Notes under the pieces: model-generated
Databases searched by the model: none
The model's input: only the letters and a program-made list of their open reading frames with translations
What the model was told of the DNA's origin: nothing
Position numbers and translations under genes: made by a program
In this document: piece by piece, positions 6,200 through 11,248 of the stretch
Layout: each line of letters starts with the position of its first letter
Position numbering within the stretch: position 1 is the stretch's first letter
Assembly (NCBI GenBank): GCA_945889545.1
Contig: CAMDCC010000066.1
Span: 1 to 12,001 of the forward strand
Source of the DNA: Bifidobacterium breve
GTDB lineage: Bacteria; Actinomycetota; Acidimicrobiia; IMCC26256; PALSA-555
DNA length: 12,001 bases
Reading direction: 5' to 3'

Positions 6200-7045
6200 A
6201 TGAGTCGTGAGCTGCCGTACTCCTTGTCGCCCAGTTCGATCGCGGCGTTCAAGGAGTGCCCGTTGGCGTTCCGGTTCTCGTACCTCGAGCGGCTCCCGGA
6301 GCCACCGTCGGCCCCCGCGTCCAAGGGCACGTTGGTGCACAAGGCGCTTGAGCTCCTCATGTGCCGGCCACCGGACGACCGCACGATCGATGCGGCCTTG
6401 GCCGACCTCGACCGGGCCCGCGCCGAGTTCACTACCGACCCGGAGTTCAGCCAGCTCGACCTGAGTGAGGAGGAGTGGGCGAAGTTCCACTCCGATGCCG
6501 ATGCGCTGGTGCGCAAGTACTTCGAGCTCGAAGACCCCACCGCGGTGCGTCCGATCGGCCTCGAGCTCAAGCTCGAAGCGCGAGTGGGGAACGCCCGCTT
6601 GCGCGGCGTGATCGACCGGCTCGAGCTCGATGACGACGGCGAGCTCGTGATCACCGACTACAAGACCGGTGGCGTGCCGTCGGAACGCTTCGAGGGCAAG
6701 AGCTTGAGCGGCGTGCACATCTATGCGCTTCTCTGCGAGCAGATGCTCGGGCGCCGCCCCGCGCGCGTGCAGCTCTACTACCTCCAAAAGCCCGAGATGA
6801 TCATCGCGGAAGCGAGCGATCAGACGGTGACCGGCGTCGAGCGGCGCACCACTGCGTTGTGGACCGCAATCGAGCGCGCGTGCACGCGCGACGACTTTCG
6901 CCCTCACCGCAGCCGGTTGTGCGACTGGTGCGCGTTCCAGGCGTACTGCCCGGAGTTCGGTGGCGATCCGGCGCGAGCGGTGGAGCTGCTCAACGTCGAG
7001 GCAGGCACCGACGCGGTTGTGGAGTCGGCACTGCCCATCTCCTGA
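6200..7045 (+). CDS. stand-alone RecB-like PD-(D/E)XK Fe-S nuclease
   Basis: A 281-aa single-domain nuclease of the RecB/AddB/Cas4 type (PDDEXK_1). The N-terminus has LSPSSIAAFKECPLAFRF with Cys20, then GTLVHKALELL with His47. The metal-binding core is Asp139 in GVIDRLEL and Asp153-Tyr-Lys155 in ITDYKTG. A C-terminal cluster Cys241-x2-Cys244-x5-Cys250 joins Cys20 to give the four ligands of a 4Fe-4S cluster. All core residues are present, so it should cut DNA, probably as an exonuclease. No helicase domain or partner helicase is attached or adjacent, and there is no CRISPR locus, so Cas4 function is unlikely. The start at 6200 sits just before the conserved SPSSI motif and 6 nt after a -10. 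Most likely a housekeeping repair nuclease of actinobacteria. Confidence 0.93.
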   Translation: MSRELPYSLSPSSIAAFKECPLAFRFSYLERLPEPPSAPASKGTLVHKALELLMCRPPDDRTIDAALADLDRARAEFTTDPEFSQLDLSEEEWAKFHSDADALVRKYFELEDPTAVRPIGLELKLEARVGNARLRGVIDRLELDDDGELVITDYKTGGVPSERFEGKSLSGVHIYALLCEQMLGRRPARVQLYYLQKPEMIIAEASDQTVTGVERRTTALWTAIERACTRDDFRPHRSRLCDWCAFQAYCPEFGGDPARAVELLNVEAGTDAVVESALPIS

Positions 7046-7063
7046 CCCTGGCCATCTCCTGAC
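7035..7063 (+). repeat. 12-bp direct repeat duplicating the nuclease stop region
   Basis: CCATCTCCTGAC occurs at 7035-7046 and again at 7052-7063, with a period of 17 bp. The first copy contains the last codons and the TGA of the nuclease gene. The second lies wholly in the intergenic gap, consistent with a small tandem duplication. Confidence 0.8.
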
Positions 7064-7093
7064 TTGAACATTCCTAACCTGGCCGTTCCCTCG

Positions 7094-7099
7094 TAGGCT
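7094..7099 (+). promoter_or_regulatory. -10 hexamer TAGGCT for the PAP2 gene
   Basis: TAGGCT matches TANNNT and lies 7 nt before the ATG at 7107. No Shine-Dalgarno site is seen. A TTGAAC at 7064-7069 resembles a -35 box, but 24 bp is too far; a TAACCT at 7075-7080 is a further TANNNT match. Confidence 0.5.
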
Positions 7100-7106
7100 T
7101 GGCGCC

Positions 7107-7634
7107 ATGAGCGAGTTCGTCCAACGGGTACACGCGCTCGACGACGCCGTCGACACGTGGCTCGAGCGCTACCGGACCGAGCCGCTCGACCGGGTGTTCT
7201 ACGGGCTCTCCAGCGCCGCCGACCACGGCATGTTGTGGCACGCGCTTGGCATCGTCCGCGGCGTTCGCCGCGGAGATCTCGGCTACGCAGTGCGCTTCAG
7301 CAAGATGTTGGGATACGAGTCCGCGCTCACGAATGGCGCGGTGAAGTCGCTGTTTCGCCGCGTGCGACCGCCCGAGCACTTCGCCAACGACGATCCGCTG
7401 CCCTACGGCATGCGCCGCCCAATCACGTCGTCGTTCCCGTCGGGGCATGCGGCGACCGCCTTCATGTGCGCGGTCCTCTTGTCCAAGGGCACGCGGGCTG
7501 CGCCCTTCTACTTCTCGCTCGCCGCGCTGGTGGCTTCGAGTCGCGTGTACACGCGCATGCACCATGCATCCGATGTCGCCGCCGGCGCGGCGCTCGGGCT
7601 CGTGCTCGGCAGCGCGGTCAAACGGAACTTCTGA
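7107..7634 (+). CDS. PAP2 superfamily phosphatase
   Basis: A 175-aa type 2 phosphatidic acid phosphatase-like enzyme with all three family motifs intact: Lys80-x6-Arg87-Pro88, Pro111-Ser-Gly-His114, and Ser145-Arg146-x5-His152-x3-Asp156. His152 should form the phospho-enzyme and His114 should protonate the leaving group. Hydrophobic stretches near 41-50, 115-126, 133-145 and 156-170 suggest a small membrane protein with the active site at the membrane face. Likely substrates are lipid phosphates such as phosphatidic acid, undecaprenyl diphosphate or a prenyl-linked intermediate. It is short for the family and lacks a long N-terminal transmembrane region. It lies 61 bp after the nuclease and 61 bp before the DsbA-like gene, each with its own promoter-like element. 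Confidence 0.92.
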   Translation: MSEFVQRVHALDDAVDTWLERYRTEPLDRVFYGLSSAADHGMLWHALGIVRGVRRGDLGYAVRFSKMLGYESALTNGAVKSLFRRVRPPEHFANDDPLPYGMRRPITSSFPSGHAATAFMCAVLLSKGTRAAPFYFSLAALVASSRVYTRMHHASDVAAGAALGLVLGSAVKRNF

Positions 7635-7668
7635 ATTGGCTTCTGACGGCGTCTCGGGCTCCCCGCGG

Positions 7669-7674
7669 TAGCCT
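7669..7674 (+). promoter_or_regulatory. -10 hexamer TAGCCT for the DsbA-like gene
   Basis: TAGCCT lies 21 nt before the ATG at 7696, leaving room for a short leader that carries the GGGAGG site. CTGACG at 7643-7648 is a possible -35, with a 20-bp spacer that is long. Confidence 0.45.
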
Positions 7675-7682
7675 CGATCGAG
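7673..7682. promoter_or_regulatory. CTCGATCGAG palindrome at the DsbA-like promoter
   Basis: A perfect 10-bp palindrome overlaps the last two bases of the -10 hexamer and covers the expected transcription start. It is a possible operator, but short GC-type palindromes of this kind are common by chance. Confidence 0.3.
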
Positions 7683-7684
7683 TC

Positions 7685-7690
7685 GGGAGG
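7685..7690 (+). promoter_or_regulatory. ribosome binding site of the DsbA-like gene
   Basis: GGGAGG lies 5 nt before the ATG at 7696 and fixes that start. It is one of few strong Shine-Dalgarno sites in the window. Confidence 0.75.
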
Positions 7691-7695
7691 ACGCC

Positions 7696-8289
7696 ATGTC
7701 ACGCGAGATCGCCGTCACATTCGATTACCGATGCCCGTTCGCGCGCAACGGCCACGAGGCCGTGGTCAACGCCGTACGAGCCAACGCCCTGCCTGATGTC
7801 GAGTGGCGCTACCAAGCGTTCTCGCTCGATCAGGTCCATGTTGAAGAAGGCGAACCTGCCGTGTGGGACCGCTCCCAGGAGGAATGGGGCACCGGCGTGC
7901 TCGCACTCCTGTTCGGCATCGCGGTGCGCGATCAGTTCCCAGAACAGTTCCTCGACACGCACATTGCGCTCTTCGCGGCTCGCCACGACCAGGGCAAGAA
8001 GATCGAGCAGGAAGACGTGCTGCGCGCGGTCATGGCATCTGTCGGTCTCGATCCCGACGCGGTCGCCGAAGAGGTTTGGAGCGGGCGGCCCCTCAAGACA
8101 CTGGCCGCCGAACACACCGAGGCCGTCGACCGGTGGGGCGCCTTTGGTGTACCCACCTACCTCGAGGGCGAGACGGGCGCGTTCATCCGGTTCATGGAGC
8201 GCGGGCTGGTCGACGACCTGGTGCGCGCCGTCGACCTGTTGGGCTGGGACAACCTCAACGAGTTCAAGCGGCCCAAGATCGACCGCTAG
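7696..8289 (+). CDS. DsbA family thioredoxin-fold protein
   Basis: A 197-aa DsbA-like protein: a thioredoxin fold with a helical insertion, as in DsbA, FrnE and 2-hydroxychromene-2-carboxylate isomerase. The first strand and active-site loop read VTFDYRCPFARNG (residues 7-19) with Cys13 followed by Pro-Phe-Ala, so only one cysteine of the classical CxxC is present. The cis-proline loop GVPT is at 151-154. There is no signal peptide, which points to the cytosol. A single nucleophilic cysteine and no export signal suggest a glutathione- or mycothiol-type transferase/isomerase or a monothiol reductase rather than an oxidative folding enzyme; this is inference. It converges with the four-cysteine protein, with 32 bp between stops. 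No cysteine-rich partner is adjacent in the same direction. Confidence 0.88.
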   Translation: MSREIAVTFDYRCPFARNGHEAVVNAVRANALPDVEWRYQAFSLDQVHVEEGEPAVWDRSQEEWGTGVLALLFGIAVRDQFPEQFLDTHIALFAARHDQGKKIEQEDVLRAVMASVGLDPDAVAEEVWSGRPLKTLAAEHTEAVDRWGAFGVPTYLEGETGAFIRFMERGLVDDLVRAVDLLGWDNLNEFKRPKIDR

Positions 8290-8321
8290 AGATCACCCTC
8301 TCGGGTCGACTCCGCTCCGGC

Positions 8322-8687
8322 TCAACTACGAGGCGGCGGGCCGTCGAGCAGATCAGCGAGCGCCTCCATCCACTCGGCATGACCTGGATCACGCCACGCG
8401 GGATGCACACACTGCGTCGTCAGGTCCCACACGTAGAGGTGCAACGTCGGAGCATCGTCAGCAAGCTCGAGGAGCTCCCGGGCGCGCGGATGCGGCGGCG
8501 CATCGTCGATCAGATCCACCAGCGCCACGCACGCGAGCACGCGGCTGCGGCACCCAGGGCATGCCGACACCGTTGCCGCCTCGAAGCTCTCGGTGAGCGC
8601 AAGCAGCGACGCAGCTTCTTCGCCGTCGAGCACCACTTCCTCGCCGTTGTCATCCACGAATGCAAGCGATTCGGGAGGCATTGACAT
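8322..8687 (-). CDS. conserved-looking protein of unknown function with four cysteines
   Basis: A 121-aa protein that I do not assign to a named family. An acidic N-terminus (residues 8-24, rich in Asp and Glu) is followed by Cys43-Pro-Gly-Cys46, Cys53 and a lone Cys93, with His66, His83 and His95 nearby. This could make a small zinc or other metal site. The middle (VALVDLIDDAP at 54-64, ELLELADDAP at 71-80) looks like amphipathic helix followed by a strand. The ATG at 8687 is followed two codons later by another at 8681; the first is chosen because a -10-like TAGGGC(T) lies 8 nt upstream. It is probably cytosolic. It diverges from the MDR gene across only 27 bp, so the two are likely co-regulated. 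I am confident it is coding because its promoter spacing and the gene-free strand opposite fit; function is open. Confidence 0.75.
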   Translation of the reverse strand: MSMPPESLAFVDDNGEEVVLDGEEAASLLALTESFEAATVSACPGCRSRVLACVALVDLIDDAPPHPRARELLELADDAPTLHLYVWDLTTQCVHPAWRDPGHAEWMEALADLLDGPPPRS

Positions 8688-8695
8688 CGACCGTA

Positions 8696-8701
8696 GCCCT
8701 A
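8696..8701 (-). promoter_or_regulatory. -10-like TAGGGC(T) for the four-cysteine protein
   Basis: On the minus strand TAGGGC followed by T lies 8 nt before the ATG at 8687. It overlaps by two bases the opposing TAGCCT that serves the plus-strand MDR gene. The final T is one base off the TANNNT spacing, so it is a weaker match. Confidence 0.35.
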
Positions 8702-8705
8702 GCCT
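8700..8705 (+). promoter_or_regulatory. -10 hexamer TAGCCT for the MDR oxidoreductase
   Basis: TAGCCT lies 9 nt before the ATG at 8715. A perfect TTGACA at 8681-8686 sits upstream, but its 13-bp spacer is shorter than normal and it overlaps the start codon of the divergent gene. A leaderless or near-leaderless transcript is inferred. Confidence 0.48.
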
Positions 8706-8714
8706 GCTCGACAC

Positions 8715-9668
8715 ATGAGGGCAGTGACGATCGTCGACGGCGCCATCGAGTGGCGCGAGCACCCTGATCCCGTTCCTGGGCCCGACGAGCTGTTGGTGGC
8801 CGTACGCGCCGCGGGGCTCAATGGCGCCGACATGATGCAACGCCGGGGCCTCTACCCGGCACCGCCCGGCGTCGCGGTTGACATTCCGGGCCTCGAAGTC
8901 GCCGGCGAGGTCGTCGGGACTGGAGCGGGCGTCACGCGTTTCGCGGTCGGTGATCGCGTGATGGCCGTGGTTGCGGGCGGTGGCCAGGCCGAGCTCGCGA
9001 TCGTGCACGAACGCCACGCGCTCCCGGTACCTCCCACCACACCGTGGGCCGAGGCTGGTGGGTTCCCCGAGGTGTTCACGACCGCGCACGACGCGCTCTT
9101 CACCCAGTGCAACCTCACCTTGGGTGACCGCGTCCTCGTCCACGGCGCAGCCGGAGGGGTTGGGATCGCCGGGGTGCAGATTGCCGCGCGCGCCGGCGCC
9201 ACGGTGGTCGCAACCGTTCGCAACGCTGATCTGCGCGACTCGGTGGCCGACTTCGGTCGCTCGTGTGGCGCCGTCGAAGTCGTCGCACCTGAGAGCTACG
9301 GAGACCATGGCCCGTTCGATGTAGTGCTCGAGCTCGTAGGCGCGCCCAACCTCGCCGACGACGTCGACGCGCTCGCGATTGGCGGCCGCATCGCGGTGAT
9401 CGGTGTGGGTGGCGGTGCGAGCGCCGAGCTGAACCTGCTCGCACTCATGGGCAAGCGCGGCCGTATCCACGGATCGACGCTGCGGGCACGTTCCCTCGAG
9501 GACAAGGCGTTTGCGGCCCGCGCCGTCGAGCATGCCGTGCTCCCGCTACTGGAGCGCGGAGAGGTGCAGGTTCCGGTCGCCGCCGAGATCCCGATGGCCG
9601 AGGCCGAGTCGGCCTACGACCGCTTCGCGGCGGGCGGCAAGCTGGGAAAGATCGTGCTCGTCACCTGA
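8715..9668 (+). CDS. zinc-free MDR family NADPH:quinone oxidoreductase-like enzyme
   Basis: A 317-aa medium-chain dehydrogenase/reductase. The GroES-like N-terminal domain contains RAAGLNGADMMQRRG (31-45), the pattern of quinone-oxidoreductase relatives, without the Cys/His ligands for catalytic zinc. IPGLEVAGEV (57-66) and GVTRFAVGDRVMA (72-84) are also typical. The Rossmann domain begins with VHGAAGGVG at 142-150; Arg169 after the second strand suggests NADPH. The C-terminal LGKIVLVT end is standard. The expected reaction is NADPH-dependent reduction of a quinone or an activated alkene. Length is normal. It diverges from the four-cysteine protein and converges with the lipoprotein pair. Its stop codon begins a tandem run of in-frame TGA codons. 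Confidence 0.93.
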   Translation: MRAVTIVDGAIEWREHPDPVPGPDELLVAVRAAGLNGADMMQRRGLYPAPPGVAVDIPGLEVAGEVVGTGAGVTRFAVGDRVMAVVAGGGQAELAIVHERHALPVPPTTPWAEAGGFPEVFTTAHDALFTQCNLTLGDRVLVHGAAGGVGIAGVQIAARAGATVVATVRNADLRDSVADFGRSCGAVEVVAPESYGDHGPFDVVLELVGAPNLADDVDALAIGGRIAVIGVGGGASAELNLLALMGKRGRIHGSTLRARSLEDKAFAARAVEHAVLPLLERGEVQVPVAAEIPMAEAESAYDRFAAGGKLGKIVLVT

Positions 9669-9689
9669 TCCTGATTCTGATCCTGATCC
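9666..9689 (+). repeat. four tandem TGATYC hexamers beginning in a stop codon
   Basis: TGATCC, TGATTC, TGATCC and TGATCC follow without interruption. The period is a multiple of three, so the MDR gene ends in four in-frame TGA codons. The run fills most of the 28-bp gap before the convergent lipoprotein gene. Confidence 0.9.
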
Positions 9690-9696
9690 AGCGCAC

Positions 9697-10473
9697 TCAC
9701 TTCATGATGAGCACGTTGATGTGCGTGCACGCGGTCACGGGGCACGTCGCACCTGGGAGCGGGCCGGGCGCACAGTCGGTTGTGAATGGTCGCTTGCGAT
9801 CGAGACCGATGAGCCACACCACTCGCTGCGGGATCACGATCACCCCCGGGACAGTCGTGATGGGTGCCGAGGTCGACTCACCTTCGGGGAGGTTCTTCAC
9901 CCACTCGACGATCCGGAGGTGGTGCACCTCGCTTTCCTTGAACACGAGCCGCAGACCACCGGGATAGGCAAGCTCCGGACGCGAAGGGAACGTGCTGAGC
10001 GAGATCGCCGGCGTCATCTCCACGTAGAGCACGGCCGTCGCCGCGTCGAAGCCCGCGGTGCTCGTGCTGACGTTCTTGCCGTCCGGCTTGACCAGACCGA
10101 ACGGCGCCTTGCGGTACTCCACCGTGTAGCCGGGCGAGCACGTGCTCGCCGAGGTGTCGTCTTCAGCGCCAGTAGTTGTCGTGACGGGGGACTCGTCGTC
10201 GGTTGCGAAGGTGAACGACACCGTGTCGTAGCAAGCTGTCGAAAGCACGACCGGACTTGTCAGGTACTGGAGCACTACACCGGGGTTGGTCGCGCGCTTG
10301 TCGGTGCCGGCGACGATGTATTGGCACCCAGGGTCGTCTGCCGAGATGCCCGTCGGCTCGGTGGTCTCGCTCCCCTTCTTCGAGCCCTTCGCCGCCGTGT
10401 CGGACGAACCGCCGCCGCAAGCCGCGAGCGCGACGAGGCTGAAGGCGACCGTAACGGCGAAGACGCGGCGCAT
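9697..10473 (-). CDS. lipoprotein with divergent AMIN-like domain
   Basis: A 258-aa predicted lipoprotein. The signal peptide (1-18) ends in a lipobox Leu-Ala-Ala-Cys19, so the mature protein should be anchored to the outer face of the cytoplasmic membrane. After a Ser/Thr/Lys linker, the segments TACYDTVSFTFATD and YTVEYRKAPFG match the AMIN-like domain of the adjacent paralogue. Between those two strands a Thr- and Ser-rich stretch (PVTTTTGAEDDTSAST) is inserted. The C-terminal part keeps a WLIGLDRKRPFTT segment but ends in THINVLIMK instead of a PPR.Y.DFS-type end. Several extra cysteines could form disulfides. The ATG at 10473 is one base after the stop of the upstream lipoprotein gene, with no Shine-Dalgarno site, so it is probably translated by coupling. 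Function is unknown; binding to cell-wall polymer is a guess from the domain name. Confidence 0.85.
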   Translation of the reverse strand: MRRVFAVTVAFSLVALAACGGGSSDTAAKGSKKGSETTEPTGISADDPGCQYIVAGTDKRATNPGVVLQYLTSPVVLSTACYDTVSFTFATDDESPVTTTTGAEDDTSASTCSPGYTVEYRKAPFGLVKPDGKNVSTSTAGFDAATAVLYVEMTPAISLSTFPSRPELAYPGGLRLVFKESEVHHLRIVEWVKNLPEGESTSAPITTVPGVIVIPQRVVWLIGLDRKRPFTTDCAPGPLPGATCPVTACTHINVLIMK

Positions 10474-10474
10474 G

Positions 10475-11077
10475 TCAGCTGAAGTCGAGGTACACCCGTG
10501 GTGGGCCGTCGAGCACGCCGACGGTGAACGGTCGGGCGGTGTCGAGCCCGATCACCCATCGGAGCACTGCTTCGAAGTCTTCGATCCTGCGGACTTCCGC
10601 CACATGCGTGAGCCCCGTCGGGATGATCGACTCGGGGCCCGTGTACGAAGCGGTCGCGGCGGGATCGGTGAGGTCGAAGCCGGAAGCGTGTGGGAACACC
10701 ACGACGAGAAAGGCGCTGCCTTGGATCGTGACGGGCATGCCCGACTCGCCAAACGAGAACGGCCCCGACTCATACTCGATGCGGTACTCGGGTGTTACCC
10801 CATTCCGGAACTCGAACGTGACGCGGTCAGAACACGGCTGGAGCCCGGTGCGCACATCGGTGAGCAGCGACACATCCATGACGGTGGAGCCGCCCGTCTT
10901 GGCGTCGGTGGTGGCATCGGTCGACGAGCACGGAACGCTGGTGGTGGTGGTCGGCTCATTCGTCGTGGTCGTCACGGAACCAGTACTCACGAACTTGGCG
11001 TCGCCAGAACACGCCACGAGGAGCGACATCGACATGACCACGACGACGAACGCCGTCGCACGAGGGGTTTGCCGCAT
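10475..11077 (-). CDS. lipoprotein with AMIN-like domain
   Basis: A 200-aa predicted lipoprotein. The signal peptide ends in Leu-Val-Ala-Cys23, followed by a Thr-rich linker (about 32-48, including two TTTT runs) that would span part of the cell wall. The rest resembles the actinobacterial AMIN-like domain: PCSDRVTFEF, YRIEYESGPF, GSAFLVVVF, VRRIEDFEAVLRWVIGLDTARPF and a PPRVYLDFS end. This version is close to the family pattern, whereas the downstream paralogue is divergent. A TAACCT hexamer 6 nt upstream of the ATG at 11077 suggests leaderless transcription of the two-gene unit. The molecular role is not established; anchoring and domain type place it at the membrane-wall interface. Confidence 0.87.
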   Translation of the reverse strand: MRQTPRATAFVVVVMSMSLLVACSGDAKFVSTGSVTTTTNEPTTTTSVPCSSTDATTDAKTGGSTVMDVSLLTDVRTGLQPCSDRVTFEFRNGVTPEYRIEYESGPFSFGESGMPVTIQGSAFLVVVFPHASGFDLTDPAATASYTGPESIIPTGLTHVAEVRRIEDFEAVLRWVIGLDTARPFTVGVLDGPPRVYLDFS

Positions 11078-11083
11078 GTCGAC

Positions 11084-11089
11084 AGGTTA
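11084..11089 (-). promoter_or_regulatory. -10 hexamer TAACCT for the lipoprotein pair
   Basis: On the minus strand TAACCT matches TANNNT and lies 6 nt before the ATG at 11077, giving a leaderless start. No good -35 or Shine-Dalgarno site is seen. Confidence 0.5.
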
Positions 11090-11171
11090 GGTGAGCGGGC
11101 GAGCGGATTTGCCCAACCTCGGGCGGACGCCCACAGCGAACCAGCGAGCGCGACCGGAACTAGGGCCGCAC

Positions 11172-11177
11172 TACCAT
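11172..11177 (+). promoter_or_regulatory. possible -10 (TACCAT) for the thiolase gene
   Basis: TACCAT matches TANNNT in the 171-bp gap 11078-11248 and would give a leader of about 65 nt. The match is loose, and nothing else in the gap marks a promoter for this gene. Confidence 0.2.
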
Positions 11178-11208
11178 CGCCGCCGGTTCACTCTCTCCAT
11201 CCCTTACT

Positions 11209-11235
11209 GCTTGTGCCATCGCAGCTTGTGTCATC
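11209..11235 (+). repeat. 12-bp near-identical repeat in the thiolase leader
   Basis: GCTTGTGCCATC (11209-11220) and GCTTGTGTCATC (11224-11235) differ at one base and have a 15-bp period. The second copy ends two bases before the GGGAGG ribosome binding site. Confidence 0.7.
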
Positions 11236-11236
11236 C

Positions 11237-11242
11237 GGGAGG
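11237..11242 (+). promoter_or_regulatory. ribosome binding site of the thiolase
   Basis: GGGAGG lies 6 nt before the GTG at 11249 and decides this non-ATG start, which would otherwise be uncertain. Confidence 0.75.
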
Positions 11243-11248
11243 TTGCTC

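Noticed and set aside
6200..7045. Cas4 identity for the RecB-like nuclease
   Set aside because: The Fe-S nuclease motifs are shared with many RecB-like proteins, and there is no CRISPR array or other cas gene in the window.
4946..7156. A 736-codon open frame on the minus strand covering the LLM gene and running antisense through the nuclease gene
   Set aside because: Only the part from 5956 down is LLM-like. The rest is low-information Arg/Ala/Gly-rich translation typical of antisense frames in high-GC DNA.
7157..8596. A 479-codon plus-strand frame across the PAP2 and DsbA-like genes
   Set aside because: It overlaps two genes with intact family motifs in another frame and shows no domain of its own.
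8681..8686. Perfect TTGACA as a -35 box for the MDR gene
   Set aside because: The spacer to TAGCCT is 13 bp, too short for a normal promoter, and it overlaps the divergent start codon.
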